The notes: generated by a model not told the origin, from the sequence alone. DNA of 40,482 nt from Cupriavidus basilensis (GCF_029335485.1 NZ_JARJLM010000445.1:1-40482); one strand, 5' to 3'; shown: positions 1 through 8,633, numbered from the stretch's first letter. A program made the numbers and translations.

Positions 1-65
1 GCCGCTATACTGGCGGCACCGCTGCGTCGCCGCCCAGCCCGACCCCACCCCACCCAGGAAAAAAC

Positions 66-533
66 GTGCCATTCATCATCGCCGGACTCGCACTGATCGG
101 GGCGCTCATCTATGGCGCGATCCAGCTCTACATGACGGTGTCCGCGGCGCTCGGCGCGTTCGCGGGCGCTGCGGCGGTCCTGTTCTGCGCAGCGGTACTC
201 GGCGGGCTGATGGCCGGCATGGTTCGTCGCTATCGCGCGATCCACGGCGTCACGGTCAAGGGGGAGCGGATACTTTCGCTAGCGCGCCCCTGGGGCTCGA
301 TCCGCATCGATGCCGAGCAAAAGCGCGGTGCGCTGGACGTCGGCGGCGCGCAGGCGCGGTTTATCTTCGCGGATATCGAAAGCGCAGAGCCACTGGCCAA
401 GGACGGGAAATGGGCGCTGGGCCTGCATCTGGCGCACCATGCGCAAGGCGACTGGCATTTCCCGATGAAAGATCGCAAGGAAGCCCAACGCTGGGCAAAG
501 ATATTCAGCCTGGCGGCCACGCAGAAACTCTAG
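66..533 (+). CDS. Small membrane protein of unknown function
   Basis: A 155-residue protein starting at GTG 66, with an AGGAAA-type ribosome site a few bases upstream. Residues 1-20 and about 25-50 form two hydrophobic segments with a short turn between them. They are followed by an RRYR positive patch and a soluble C-terminal half rich in charged residues, so the tail is probably cytoplasmic. I do not recognise a named family and no catalytic motif is visible. It ends in a CTAG that it shares, convergently, with the stop of the LysR gene on the other strand. The reading frame is well supported by the start signal and by clean length; the function is unknown. Confidence 0.75.
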   Translation: MPFIIAGLALIGALIYGAIQLYMTVSAALGAFAGAAAVLFCAAVLGGLMAGMVRRYRAIHGVTVKGERILSLARPWGSIRIDAEQKRGALDVGGAQARFIFADIESAEPLAKDGKWALGLHLAHHAQGDWHFPMKDRKEAQRWAKIFSLAATQKL

Positions 534-1486
534 GTCCAGGGGGGGCGCTCCGCAGCCGGCGGGTTGCTACCCATGCCTGCCGTGTCCGCCGCGCCCCAGG
601 ATACCTCCCGAAACGCCTCTACCAGGAAATCCACCAGCCGGCGCACCTTGAGCGGGAGCTGCTTGCGCGTGGGGTACACGGCATAGACACCGATTTCGCT
701 CGCGCGGAATTCGGGCATCAGCTCCACCAGTGCCCCGCGGCGCAGGTCGTCCTGGAGCATGAAGCACGGCTGCAGCATGATGCCGCCGTGCGCCAGGGCA
801 ATGGCGCGGCAGGTATCGCCGTTGTTGGTATGAACGCGGGCGCGCGTGCCCACGCTCACCCTGCCGTCCGGACCGTCGAAATGCCATTCGTCGCGGCCTG
901 ACCAGTTCGTATAGGCAAGCACGCGGTGCTGCGCCAGATCATGCGGGTGGGCCGGCGCGCCGTGCCGCGCCAGATAGGTGGGCGACGCGCACAGCACCAT
1001 GCGCGTGGTGGCCAGCTTGCGGCTGATCAGCGCCGAGCTGGACAGGTCGCCGATGCGCACCGCCAGGTCGTAGCCTTCATCGACCAGGTCCACCACGCGG
1101 TCGTTGAGGGTGATATCCAGCTCGACCTGCGGATGCGCGGCCATAAAAGCGCTCCACAGGGGCGCGAGATGCAGGATGCCGAACGTCAGCGGCACATTGA
1201 TGCGAACCAGGCCGCTCGGCTCCAGCGTGCGCGAGGTGATCTCGGATTCGGCGTCGTCGAGCGCGGCCAGCACCTCCCTGGCGCGCTGGTAGAAGATCCG
1301 CCCCTCCTCGGTGAGGGAGAGGCGGCGGGTGGTGCGCTGCAGCAGGCGCACACCCAGGCGCTGCTCCAGCGCATCCACATGCCGCGACACCGCGGCCTTG
1401 GACATGCGCAGGCCGTCTACCGCGCCCACGAAGCTGCCGGCGTCGACCACGGCAGTAAATACCGTCATTTCCAGGGCTCGGTCCAT
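530..1486 (-). CDS. LysR-family transcriptional regulator
   Basis: A 318-residue LysR-type regulator. Residues 1-60 hold the winged helix-turn-helix, with the typical AAVSRHVDALEQRLGVRLL recognition region. Residues 90-295 look like the periplasmic-binding-fold effector domain. It resembles the CrgA/AaeR-like branch common in Burkholderiaceae, whose members usually control a divergent gene. It is transcribed away from the dioxygenase-hydrolase pair at 1700-3222, and a quasi-palindrome lies in the intergenic region. Regulation of that pair is therefore the natural inference, possibly with autorepression. The last 25 residues are a low-complexity tail beyond the usual family end. The effector is not predictable from sequence. 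Confidence 0.9.
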   Translation of the reverse strand: MDRALEMTVFTAVVDAGSFVGAVDGLRMSKAAVSRHVDALEQRLGVRLLQRTTRRLSLTEEGRIFYQRAREVLAALDDAESEITSRTLEPSGLVRINVPLTFGILHLAPLWSAFMAAHPQVELDITLNDRVVDLVDEGYDLAVRIGDLSSSALISRKLATTRMVLCASPTYLARHGAPAHPHDLAQHRVLAYTNWSGRDEWHFDGPDGRVSVGTRARVHTNNGDTCRAIALAHGGIMLQPCFMLQDDLRRGALVELMPEFRASEIGVYAVYPTRKQLPLKVRRLVDFLVEAFREVSWGAADTAGMGSNPPAAERPPWT

Positions 1487-1512
1487 GAATTGGCCTCGGT
1501 TTGCGTCCTATT

Positions 1513-1529
1513 GTCTCGATTATCGGGAC
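1513..1529. promoter_or_regulatory. Candidate LysR operator
   Basis: A quasi-palindrome of two 8-base arms (GTCTCGAT and ATCGGGAC, one mismatch) around a single T. It lies 27 bases from the lysR start and 171 from the dioxygenase start and fits the T-N11-A style of LysR sites. An A/T-rich patch (ACTATATAT) follows directly and could hold a -10 element. Binding by the neighbouring regulator is inferred. Confidence 0.45.
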
Positions 1530-1699
1530 TATATATCACATCGCCCCCCGTTTATCTTCGGTTAGCGAGCCAATAGACTTTGGGCCATGGAAATGTCGAA
1601 ATGGGCACGACCCGCTGGTGCGCAACGGCGCCGGCAGGCGGGGCCCGTTGCTTTGTTGCTGCAAGCCACGGCCAGGACCGGGGCATCCGGAGGACCCTC

Positions 1700-2527
1700 A
1701 TGTTAACCGCACTGCCCGTGCTGTTTGTTTCCCACGGCGCCCCCACCTTCGCCGTCGAGCCAGGCCTGGCGGGCCCGCAGCTAACCCGGCTGGGCCGCGC
1801 CCTGCCGCCTGTCGATGCGGTGTTGGTGATTTCACCGCACTGGATGACGCAGGGCGAGGTGCGTGTCGCGGCCAGCGCGCAGCCCGATACCATCCACGAT
1901 TTCGGCGGCTTCCCGCCGGCCTTGTACGCGTTGCGCTACCCCGCGCCCGGACACCCGGCGCTGGCCGCGCGCGCAGCCGCCCTGCTCGGCGCGGCCGGGT
2001 ACCACGCCCGCCTCGATGAACGGCGCGGGCTCGATCACGGCGCATGGGTGCCGATGATGCACCTGTATCCCGAGGCCAGGGTGCCGGTATTCCAGGTTTC
2101 CCTGCCCCAGCCACTGGATCCTGCCGGCGCCCTGGCGCTCGGCCGCGCCCTGGCACCGCTGCGCGAGCAAGGCGTGCTGATCATGGGCTCGGGCAGCATG
2201 ACGCACAACCTCTACGAGTTTCGCGGCCATGGCAGCGATGCCCCCTATGTGGCCGAGTTCACGGGCTGGGTGCGCGAGGCGGTGCGCACCGTCATGCGGA
2301 ACGGCGACATCCAGCAGTTGATCGATTACCGCCGGCTGGCACCGCACGCCGCGCGCGCGCACCCCAGCGACGAGCACTTCCTGCCGCTGCTGGCGGCCAT
2401 CGGCGCGGCCAAGGCGGGAGAACCTCTGCAAGTCATCGACGGCGGCATTACCTATGGCGTACTGTCGATGGAGTCCTACGCGATCGGCCAGTCCCGGCCG
2501 GCGCAGCGCACCCCGGAGATCCTATGA
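1700..2527 (+). CDS. Extradiol ring-cleavage dioxygenase, LigB/DODA (YgiD-like) family
   Basis: A 275-residue protein of the class III extradiol dioxygenase superfamily, the group that includes 4,5-DOPA extradiol dioxygenase and E. coli YgiD. Conserved metal-site and catalytic histidines are visible in FVSHGAP near residue 12, SPHWM near 45, DHGAWVPMMH near 115 and GSGSMTHN near 170. I chose ATG 1700 because GGAGGA lies just upstream and the protein then begins directly at the first beta-strand. The frame can be extended to 1580 but without support. The stop overlaps the next start as ATGA, so it is translationally coupled to the hydrolase. The true substrate is unknown; many bacterial members act on small catechols. 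Confidence 0.9.
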   Translation: MLTALPVLFVSHGAPTFAVEPGLAGPQLTRLGRALPPVDAVLVISPHWMTQGEVRVAASAQPDTIHDFGGFPPALYALRYPAPGHPALAARAAALLGAAGYHARLDERRGLDHGAWVPMMHLYPEARVPVFQVSLPQPLDPAGALALGRALAPLREQGVLIMGSGSMTHNLYEFRGHGSDAPYVAEFTGWVREAVRTVMRNGDIQQLIDYRRLAPHAARAHPSDEHFLPLLAAIGAAKAGEPLQVIDGGITYGVLSMESYAIGQSRPAQRTPEIL

Positions 2528-3222
2528 CCCCCACCAGCATCGGCATCGGCCCGCTGATCGAAGACCCCACGACGGGCCTGCGCTATCGGCTGCGCGACGC
2601 GGCCCACGGCTCGCCCCCGGCAGCACGGCTGCTACTATTGCACGGCGTGGGCAGCAACGAGAACAGCCTGGCGATGGTAGCCGCGCTGATCGATCCGCGT
2701 GTGCAAGTGGTACTGGTGCAAGGCCCGCTCGTCTTCGGGCCCGGCCAGCATGGGTTTTTCGAGGTGCGCTTCCAGGGTGGTGCGCCTGCCATCGACGCTG
2801 CCCAGGCGGAGCGCAGCCGTCAGCAACTGATTGCCCTGATACGCGCGCTGCACGCCCAGGATGGCCCCCGGCCAGCGCGCACGGTGATTGCCGGCTTCAG
2901 CCAGGGCGGCATCCTCAGCGCCAGCGTCGGCCTGAGCGCGCCCGCCGACGTTGCGGGCTTCGCGGTGCTGAGCGGGCGGATCCTGCCGGAAATCGAGCCC
3001 CATATCGCGCCACGTCCAGCGCTCGGGAACCTGTCGGCCTTTATCGCGCACGGCAATCTCGACAACAAGCTGCCGGTTGCGTGGGCCGAGCGCGCCGACC
3101 AGTGGCTGGACGCGCTGGGCGTCGCGCACCTGACCCGGCGTTACCCGATCGGCCATGAACTGAACGCCGATGTCGTGGCCGATTTCAGGCAATGGCTCGC
3201 CGGCGTGCTGCGTCTGGCGTGA
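2524..3222 (+). CDS. Alpha/beta-hydrolase, phospholipase/carboxylesterase family
   Basis: A 232-residue cytosolic serine hydrolase of the Abhydrolase_2 family (carboxylesterase/thioesterase-like). The nucleophile is S126 in GFSQGG. An aspartate in HGNLDNKLPV and a histidine in PIGHE near the C-terminus complete the triad. The LLLHGVGSNENS stretch near residue 40 forms the usual oxyanion region. The start overlaps the dioxygenase stop by four bases (ATGA), so the two are one transcription and translation unit. Ring opening followed by ester or acyl hydrolysis would make chemical sense, but the substrate is not known. Confidence 0.88.
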   Translation: MTPTSIGIGPLIEDPTTGLRYRLRDAAHGSPPAARLLLLHGVGSNENSLAMVAALIDPRVQVVLVQGPLVFGPGQHGFFEVRFQGGAPAIDAAQAERSRQQLIALIRALHAQDGPRPARTVIAGFSQGGILSASVGLSAPADVAGFAVLSGRILPEIEPHIAPRPALGNLSAFIAHGNLDNKLPVAWAERADQWLDALGVAHLTRRYPIGHELNADVVADFRQWLAGVLRLA

Positions 3223-3263
3223 CGGCAAGCCTGGCGGATTTGCTTTAGCATTCAGCCTCCCCC

Positions 3264-3292
3264 GCCAGCGGAACCGCACGGAAACCGCTGGC
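3264..3292. repeat. Inverted repeat between hydrolase and rubredoxin genes
   Basis: Eight-base perfect arms (GCCAGCGG and CCGCTGGC) flank a 13-base loop, 42 bases after the hydrolase stop and 21 bases before the rubredoxin start. There is no T-tract, so it may be a Rho-assisted terminator, an RNA-stabilising hairpin or a leader structure. Confidence 0.4.
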
Positions 3293-3312
3293 AAAACTCC
3301 ATTTCCAACCGC

Positions 3313-3747
3313 ATGTACAAAAAAGGCACCGCAGTAGAGATCCAGTTTTCCCCTGAGCGGCTGAACGACGGCGCGGGCGATCCATACTGGATCGACCTGA
3401 CCACCGAAGAGGCACGGCAGCTGCTTTCCCTGCTGCAGGCGCGGCTGGCCGTGGGCGAGCAAGGCACGCCCGCGCCGCTCGTGTTCAGCCTGGATGAGCC
3501 GGCGCAGGCAGCGACAGGCGAACGCGGCAACGCGCCCGCGCCGGCAAAAGCCGATGTGCCCGCTTCCTGCGCCAGCGACGAATTCAAGCAGTGGGTGTGC
3601 ATCATCTGCGGCTGGGTCTATGACGAGGCCGCGGGCCTTCCGGAAGACGGCATCCCGCCCGGCACGCGTTGGGAAGACGTTCCCGCCGACTGGCGCTGCC
3701 CGCTGTGCGATGTGGGCAAGGAAGACTTTGCGATGGTGGAATTCTGA
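3313..3747 (+). CDS. Rubredoxin-domain protein with N-terminal extension
   Basis: A 144-residue protein. Residues 93-144 are a complete rubredoxin. The iron ligands are C96 and C99 in CIICG and C129 and C132 in CPLC, with the usual aromatic and acidic residues (WVYDEAAG, DWRCP) between them. It should be a one-electron carrier. Residues 1-65 form a separate small domain starting VEIQFSPE, with a TTEEARQLLSLLQARL helix, joined by an Ala/Pro-rich linker of about 25 residues. Classical bacterial rubredoxins are only about 55 residues, so this is a two-part protein. I do not recognise the N-terminal domain. The ATG at 3313 has no strong ribosome site, so the start is less sure than the frame. Confidence 0.85.
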   Translation: MYKKGTAVEIQFSPERLNDGAGDPYWIDLTTEEARQLLSLLQARLAVGEQGTPAPLVFSLDEPAQAATGERGNAPAPAKADVPASCASDEFKQWVCIICGWVYDEAAGLPEDGIPPGTRWEDVPADWRCPLCDVGKEDFAMVEF

Positions 3748-3955
3748 GCGGCTCACGGGTCTTCCGGGAGCGAGCCCATATGCATGTGGCTGCCATGCCG
3801 CCCGCCGGCCGGCAACCTTGCCTCGCCAGGAAGGGCAATGGCGCCGGCCGATAGCATGCCCGTTGCGTGGGGTAGCGTACATGGCCGGGCCGCGCCGGGG
3901 TTTAAGCTGATGCGGGCAATGCGTCCCCTGCGCGCCAGCCTCAAGGAGAGCCTCC

Positions 3956-4420
3956 ATGATGCTTTACCTGCTCTCGCTTCTGATCGGCATCGTGGCTGGC
4001 CTGCGCGCGATGACAGCGCCTGCCGCTGTCAGCTGGGCGATCGACGCTGGCTTGCTGGATATTTCCGGCAGTTGGCTGGCTTTCATGGGCTACCGGTTCA
4101 CACCATGGCTCTTCAGCCTGCTCGCCGTGGCCGAACTGGTCACCGACAAGCTGCCCGGCACACCGAGCCGCAAGACACCGCCGCAGTTCGGCGCGCGGCT
4201 CCTGTCGGGCGGGCTCTCCGGCGCCACCATCGGCGCGGCGGGCGGCATGCTGGTTGGCGGGGCGATCCTTGGCGTCGCCGGCGCTGTCATCGGGACGCTG
4301 GGCGGCGCGGGGGGCCGGGCGCGCCTTGTCGCGTCGTTTGGCAAGGACCGTCCGGCAGCATTGGTCGAGGATATCGTCGCCGTCTTCGGCGCCGCGCTGA
4401 TCGTGCTCTCGCTGGCATAA
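3956..4420 (+). CDS. DUF4126 family membrane protein
   Basis: A 154-residue, very hydrophobic protein with about four membrane segments (residues 3-20, 45-62, 85-120 and 138-154). The GLRAMTAPA motif near residue 15, the ELVTDKLPGTPSRK segment after the second helix and glycine-rich helices fit the DUF4126 family. The start is firm, with AAGGAGA eight bases before ATG. Function is unknown. It is a single-gene unit between the rubredoxin gene and a small gene on the other strand. Confidence 0.85.
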   Translation: MMLYLLSLLIGIVAGLRAMTAPAAVSWAIDAGLLDISGSWLAFMGYRFTPWLFSLLAVAELVTDKLPGTPSRKTPPQFGARLLSGGLSGATIGAAGGMLVGGAILGVAGAVIGTLGGAGGRARLVASFGKDRPAALVEDIVAVFGAALIVLSLA

Positions 4421-4478
4421 GCACCGCCATCGGTAAGCAGCCCCGAGGTCCGGCACCGCGGCGGGCAGCAGCCCGGAT

Positions 4479-4742
4479 CTACAGCGAATCGACCAGGCTG
4501 CGGACCACTTCCGCCAGGCGCGCGGCGCGTGCGCGCCCCCTCTCGTCCAGGCCCAGCGCGTCGCCCCCGGCTAGCGCATGCAGGCCGAACGCCGCATCGG
4601 TCATATCGCGCCACGACGGGTGATCCGCGTGCATGGCCTCCAGCGCAAGCGCGCCTGCGGCCAGCCGGTCGCGATCCGGCTGGCGGCCCGCCGCCAGGTC
4701 CTCCAATACCGCAGCCGCATCGAGCAAACCCTTTCGGTTCAT
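4479..4742 (-). CDS. Small hypothetical protein
   Basis: An 87-residue soluble, Ala/Arg/Asp-rich, largely helical protein. The start at 4742 is preferred because GGGAG lies six bases upstream. The frame stays open to 4961 but the extension looks non-coding. No family was recognised and no membrane segment or signal peptide is visible. It is convergent with the DUF4126 gene. Confidence 0.55.
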   Translation of the reverse strand: MNRKGLLDAAAVLEDLAAGRQPDRDRLAAGALALEAMHADHPSWRDMTDAAFGLHALAGGDALGLDERGRARAARLAEVVRSLVDSL

Positions 4743-5287
4743 TTCCGCTCCCGTATGTAGTTGGCCAGGCCCGGGTCCGTGACTGCGTAACGAGCCAGGG
4801 ACACACTTTGCCGCGCCGGGCCTTGCCAGTGCGGGGATGCCATTACTTGAGCGCGATAAGCGCCGCTTTCCACCCGCTATTCCGCCAATTGGCGCGGAAG
4901 ACGCACCGCTACGATCTTGACTGTAAAAAGTGATGCAAACGGCTCGGATCACACTTGGCATGCAGTTCGCCGCAGCCGGGTCGGAACGATATCAGCATCT
5001 TAAGGGGCAGTGCCGTCCAACGGCTGCCCTCGCTTACCCGGATCGAACCTCGTCTCGACAGGATCACGGGCGATGCGGCAGCCAGGCGAACGGCACCGGA
5101 GTTTCTGCCCGAAGCCAGCGGCTCGTTGCAATACAGCGGACGCCTGGGGCGACGCCATCGATCAGTACTTCGCCCGAGGAAATCCGGCATGGCAGCCGTA
5201 TCACCTGCCAGCTTTCGGACTTCCTGATTAGCCGGACCGCCCTGGCGGGCCGATCTCCCTCCAACACACCATTCAGAGGCTGCAATC
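4743..5287. other. 545-base intergenic region without a convincing gene
   Basis: This lies between the small hypothetical gene and fliD. Short frames exist on both strands but none has a ribosome site plus protein-like composition. Base composition is more even than in the flanking genes. I looked for a flagellar sigma-28 promoter (TAAAGTTT-N11-GCCGATAA) and found only poor fragments, for example TAAA at 4924. There is GAGG just before the fliD ATG. Confidence 0.5.
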
Positions 5288-6715
5288 ATGGCTATTTCTT
5301 CAATCGGTGTCGGATCCAACTTAGATCTGGCCACCCTGCTGGACAATTTGCAGAAAGCGGAAGAGAAGAAGCTTACCGACCTCACCGCAAAGCAAACCAC
5401 ACATACCAACAAGCTGTCCGCCTATGGCCTGCTGCAAGCGTCGCTGGCGACTTTCCAGAACGCCGCCTCGGCACTGGGCATGGCAAGCCTGTACAACAGC
5501 ACCACCACCACGTCCAGCAATACCGGCACGTTGACCGTATCGGCCGACAAGACCGCCGTCGCGGGCAGCTATGCGATCGACGTAACGCAACTGGCACAAT
5601 CGCAGACGCTGGTATCCAAGGGCGTCGTCGACGGCACCGGCATGGCGCTGGGCAACGCCAAGATCACGATTGAATTCGGTACGACCGACGGCACCACGTT
5701 CACGCCCGGCACCGCGAAGGCCGCTTCAATCAACATCAACGGCACCAACAACACGCTGAGCGGCATCCGCGACGCCATCAACGCGTCCAACTCGGGCGTG
5801 ACCGCCAGCATCGTCAATGACGGCGGCAGCACGCCCTACCGCCTTGTGCTGACCTCCAACACCACCGGCGCGGCGTCCAGCATGCGCGTCTCGGTCGACA
5901 GCAACGGCAGCGGCGACCCCAGCACGATCAGCGGCCTGCTGGCGTACGACCCCGCCGGCACCAAGGCGATGAAGGAAAACATCGCGGCTGCCGATGCCAA
6001 GCTGACCATCAACGGCATTGCCGTGACCAGCCCGACCAACACCGTGCAGGGCGCCGCCCAGGGCCTTACCCTCAACCTGGTCAGCAAGAACACCAGCACC
6101 GTCACCGTGACCACCGACACCGGCGCGATGGCCACCGCGGTCCAGAACTTCGTCACCGCCTACAACGGGCTGCAGACCACGGCCGCCAAGCTCACCTCCG
6201 TCGACCAGACCAGCAAGAGCGGCAGCATCCTGACGGGCGACGGCACCCTGCGCGCGATCCAGAACCAGCTGCGCTCCATCTTCAACACGCCGCAGACCGC
6301 CAGCAACGACAAGAGCCTGGTCAACCTGACCCAGGTTGGCATCAAATTCAATAAAGACGGCACCATGGCGCTCGATACGAGCAAGCTGAACAAGGCGCTC
6401 ACCGAGAACCGCACCGGCGTGGCCCAGCTCTTCAGCGGCGTCGACGGCAAATCCGGCTATGGCAACCAGCTGTCCAATATGGCCAAATCGTTCTCCGATA
6501 CGAAGGGCTTGCTGACCACCGCCACCGAAGGGGTCAACTCCAACATCAAGAACCTCAAGACCACCTACACGAAAACGTCGGCCAGCATCGACGCTACGAT
6601 GGCGCGCTACCGCGCGCAGTTCCAGCAGCTCGACTCGATCATGACCAAGATGAACGCCACCAAGACCTACCTCACGCAGCAGTTCAATGCGATGAACAAC
6701 TCGTCGAACAAGTAG
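5288..6715 (+). CDS. fliD: Flagellar hook-associated protein 2 (filament cap)
   Basis: A 475-residue FliD homologue. The N-terminal coiled segment (SIGVGSNLDLATLLDNLQ, residues 4-70) and the C-terminal coiled region (residues 385-470, ending in LTQQFNAMNNSSNK) are the two conserved FliD parts. The Thr/Asn/Ser-rich middle corresponds to the exposed cap domains. FliD forms the pentameric cap at the filament tip under which flagellin folds, and it is secreted by the flagellar type III apparatus; no Sec signal is present, as expected. No fliC, fliS, fliT or other flagellar gene is nearby, which is unusual because fliD normally sits beside fliS and fliC. The length and both ends look intact. Confidence 0.92.
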   Translation: MAISSIGVGSNLDLATLLDNLQKAEEKKLTDLTAKQTTHTNKLSAYGLLQASLATFQNAASALGMASLYNSTTTTSSNTGTLTVSADKTAVAGSYAIDVTQLAQSQTLVSKGVVDGTGMALGNAKITIEFGTTDGTTFTPGTAKAASININGTNNTLSGIRDAINASNSGVTASIVNDGGSTPYRLVLTSNTTGAASSMRVSVDSNGSGDPSTISGLLAYDPAGTKAMKENIAAADAKLTINGIAVTSPTNTVQGAAQGLTLNLVSKNTSTVTVTTDTGAMATAVQNFVTAYNGLQTTAAKLTSVDQTSKSGSILTGDGTLRAIQNQLRSIFNTPQTASNDKSLVNLTQVGIKFNKDGTMALDTSKLNKALTENRTGVAQLFSGVDGKSGYGNQLSNMAKSFSDTKGLLTTATEGVNSNIKNLKTTYTKTSASIDATMARYRAQFQQLDSIMTKMNATKTYLTQQFNAMNNSSNK

Positions 6716-6845
6716 CAAGCACCGGCGCCGCCCTGCCTGCCCGGGCGGCCCCATCGCCTGTCTCGCTTTGCCCCGGTGGCATAACCGGGCGATACCGCTA
6801 CACTATCGCCTGAATCCAGCTTGGCCCACCAGGAATCCGCCGGAC

Positions 6846-8570
6846 ATGAGCGAACAAGAACAGAGCGGCAACGCCACCCCCCCATTGCGGTCAACTTCGC
6901 GGTCAACCTCGCTGCGGCACGCCGCCAGCATCCTGGTAGTACGCGATGGCGCGGCCGGCATGGAAGTCCTGCTGGTCCGGCGCGCCGAGCGCAACGACGA
7001 CCGCAGCAGCGGCGCCTTCGTCTTTCCAGGCGGCACGCTCGATCCGCAAGACAAGACCCTGCACGCTCTCTGTACCGGCCTGGACGATGCCTTGGCAAGC
7101 CAGCGCCTGGGGCTGCCGGACGGCGGGCTGGATTTCTACCTCGCTGCCGTGCGCGAGTGCTTCGAGGAGGCCGGCCTGCTTTTCGCCAGCGATGCCGGCA
7201 GCCGGCTGATCGCCCTGGACCAGCTCGACGCGCAGCAGCACGACTGGTACCGGCAATCCGCCCGGCGCGGCGGCCCGGGCATGGCGCAGCTCTGCGAACG
7301 CCTGCATGTGCGGCTGGCCGTGGATCGCCTGGCGTACCACAGCCACTGGCTGACGCCGCCCGGCTTGCCCAAGCGCTTCGACACGCGCTTCTTCGTGGCC
7401 GTGGCGCCAGCCGGCCAGACCGCCGCGCACGATGGCGACGAAGCCGTGGAGCATCTCTGGGTGCGCCCGGCCGATGCCATCGATGCGGCGCGCGGGCTCA
7501 AGCTGGTGCCTGTCACACGGCGCACGCTCGCGTCGATTGCCCGCTTCGACAGCGCGCAAGCCTGTTTCGACCACGCCGCGCAGCTTCGCGATATCGTCCG
7601 CATCATGCCCCGCCTGGCCCTGGGCAGTGGCGGCCCGCGTCCCGTGCTGCCGAGCGAGCCTGCCTATCCTGAAATCGAGCGCATCGACCCGCATGGCGAG
7701 GGCCATGCGCGCTACGAGCTGGCAGCCGGTGTCCCGGTGCGCCTGTCCGATCGCATCTGGCGCGTGACCGCGAACAACGGCAGCGTGATGACCGGGCCGG
7801 GCACGAATACGTATTTCGTCGGAGATCCGGCGCGCAACGAATGGGCAGTGATCGACCCGGGCCCCGATGACGAAACCCATGTGGCCGCGGTACTGGCAGC
7901 CGCGCCGGGACCGATCCGCTGGATCCTTGCCACTCATACCCATCTCGACCACTCGCCGGCCACGCCGCGGCTCAAGGCGGCTACCGGCGCGCCGGTGCTG
8001 GGCCGGGCGGCGCCGCCTGCGTCGCGGCAAGACCAGACGTTCCAACCCGACCGCATCCTGGCGCATGGCGAGCGCCTGGTGCTAGGCAGTGGCAGCACGC
8101 TGCGCGTCGTCCATACCCCCGGGCATGCGTCCAATCATCTGTGCTTCCTGCTCGAGGAAGAAAAGACCCTGTTCACCGGCGACCACGTAATGCAGGGCTC
8201 CACCGTCGTCATCAATCCGCCGGATGGCGACATGCAGGCTTACCTGGCCTCGCTGGCCGCCCTCCAGCAGGAAGACCTCGAATGGCTCGCACCCGGCCAC
8301 GGCTTCCTGATGGCCAGGCCCGGGGACGCCATCCGCACCCTGATCCGCCATCGCATGCAACGCGAAGCCAAGGTGCTCAATGCACTGCGCGAGCTGGGCG
8401 AATCCTGCCTCGACGCCCTGCTCCTGCGCGTCTACGACGATGTTCCCGAACGGATGCATCCGGTGGCGCAGCGATCCCTGCTGGCGCACCTGCACAAGCT
8501 CGCGCTGGACGGACGCGCGGTGGAGTCCGGTCAGAAGTGGCAGCTGGCGGCAGAGAACCCGGCAGGCTAG
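6846..8570 (+). CDS. Nudix hydrolase / metallo-beta-lactamase fusion protein
   Basis: A 574-residue two-enzyme protein. Residues 24-225 are a Nudix domain of the NUDT7/8/19-like type, with the Nudix helix RECFEEAG at 103-110. The glutamate expected seven residues before this helix is not obvious, so the box is degenerate at its start. Residues 300-490 are a metallo-beta-lactamase fold with the metal motif THTHLDH (H364, H366, D368, H369), TPGH (H427), GD (D446) and PGHG (H485). Residues 495-570 look like the winged-helix tail of LACTB2-like enzymes. ATG 6846 is preferred over 6768 because an AGGA lies upstream. Substrates are unknown; acyl-CoA or nucleotide hydrolysis is suggested by the Nudix type. 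A strong terminator follows. Confidence 0.88.
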   Translation: MSEQEQSGNATPPLRSTSRSTSLRHAASILVVRDGAAGMEVLLVRRAERNDDRSSGAFVFPGGTLDPQDKTLHALCTGLDDALASQRLGLPDGGLDFYLAAVRECFEEAGLLFASDAGSRLIALDQLDAQQHDWYRQSARRGGPGMAQLCERLHVRLAVDRLAYHSHWLTPPGLPKRFDTRFFVAVAPAGQTAAHDGDEAVEHLWVRPADAIDAARGLKLVPVTRRTLASIARFDSAQACFDHAAQLRDIVRIMPRLALGSGGPRPVLPSEPAYPEIERIDPHGEGHARYELAAGVPVRLSDRIWRVTANNGSVMTGPGTNTYFVGDPARNEWAVIDPGPDDETHVAAVLAAAPGPIRWILATHTHLDHSPATPRLKAATGAPVLGRAAPPASRQDQTFQPDRILAHGERLVLGSGSTLRVVHTPGHASNHLCFLLEEEKTLFTGDHVMQGSTVVINPPDGDMQAYLASLAALQQEDLEWLAPGHGFLMARPGDAIRTLIRHRMQREAKVLNALRELGESCLDALLLRVYDDVPERMHPVAQRSLLAHLHKLALDGRAVESGQKWQLAAENPAG

Positions 8571-8602
8571 CCCGAGGGTCCGGGCAGCCGCTTCGCCGCA
8601 AT

Positions 8603-8633
8603 AAAGAGCCGGCCCGCGAAGGGCCGGCTCTTT
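8603..8633. terminator. Strong intrinsic terminator, possibly bidirectional
   Basis: A perfect 13-base stem (from AAAGAGCCGGCCC) with a five-base GCGAA loop, ending in T's on the plus strand and with A's at its left side. It serves the Nudix/lactamase gene and can also serve the convergent tetR gene. Confidence 0.9.

Noticed and set aside
4924-4950. Possible sigma-28 promoter before fliD
   Set aside because: TAAAAAGT is present but the matching -10 (CTCGGATC) differs from GCCGATAA at most positions and lies over 330 bases from the gene.
5726-6754. A 342-codon open frame antisense to fliD
   Set aside because: Gly/Val/Ala-rich shadow with no domain; fliD is clear on the other strand.
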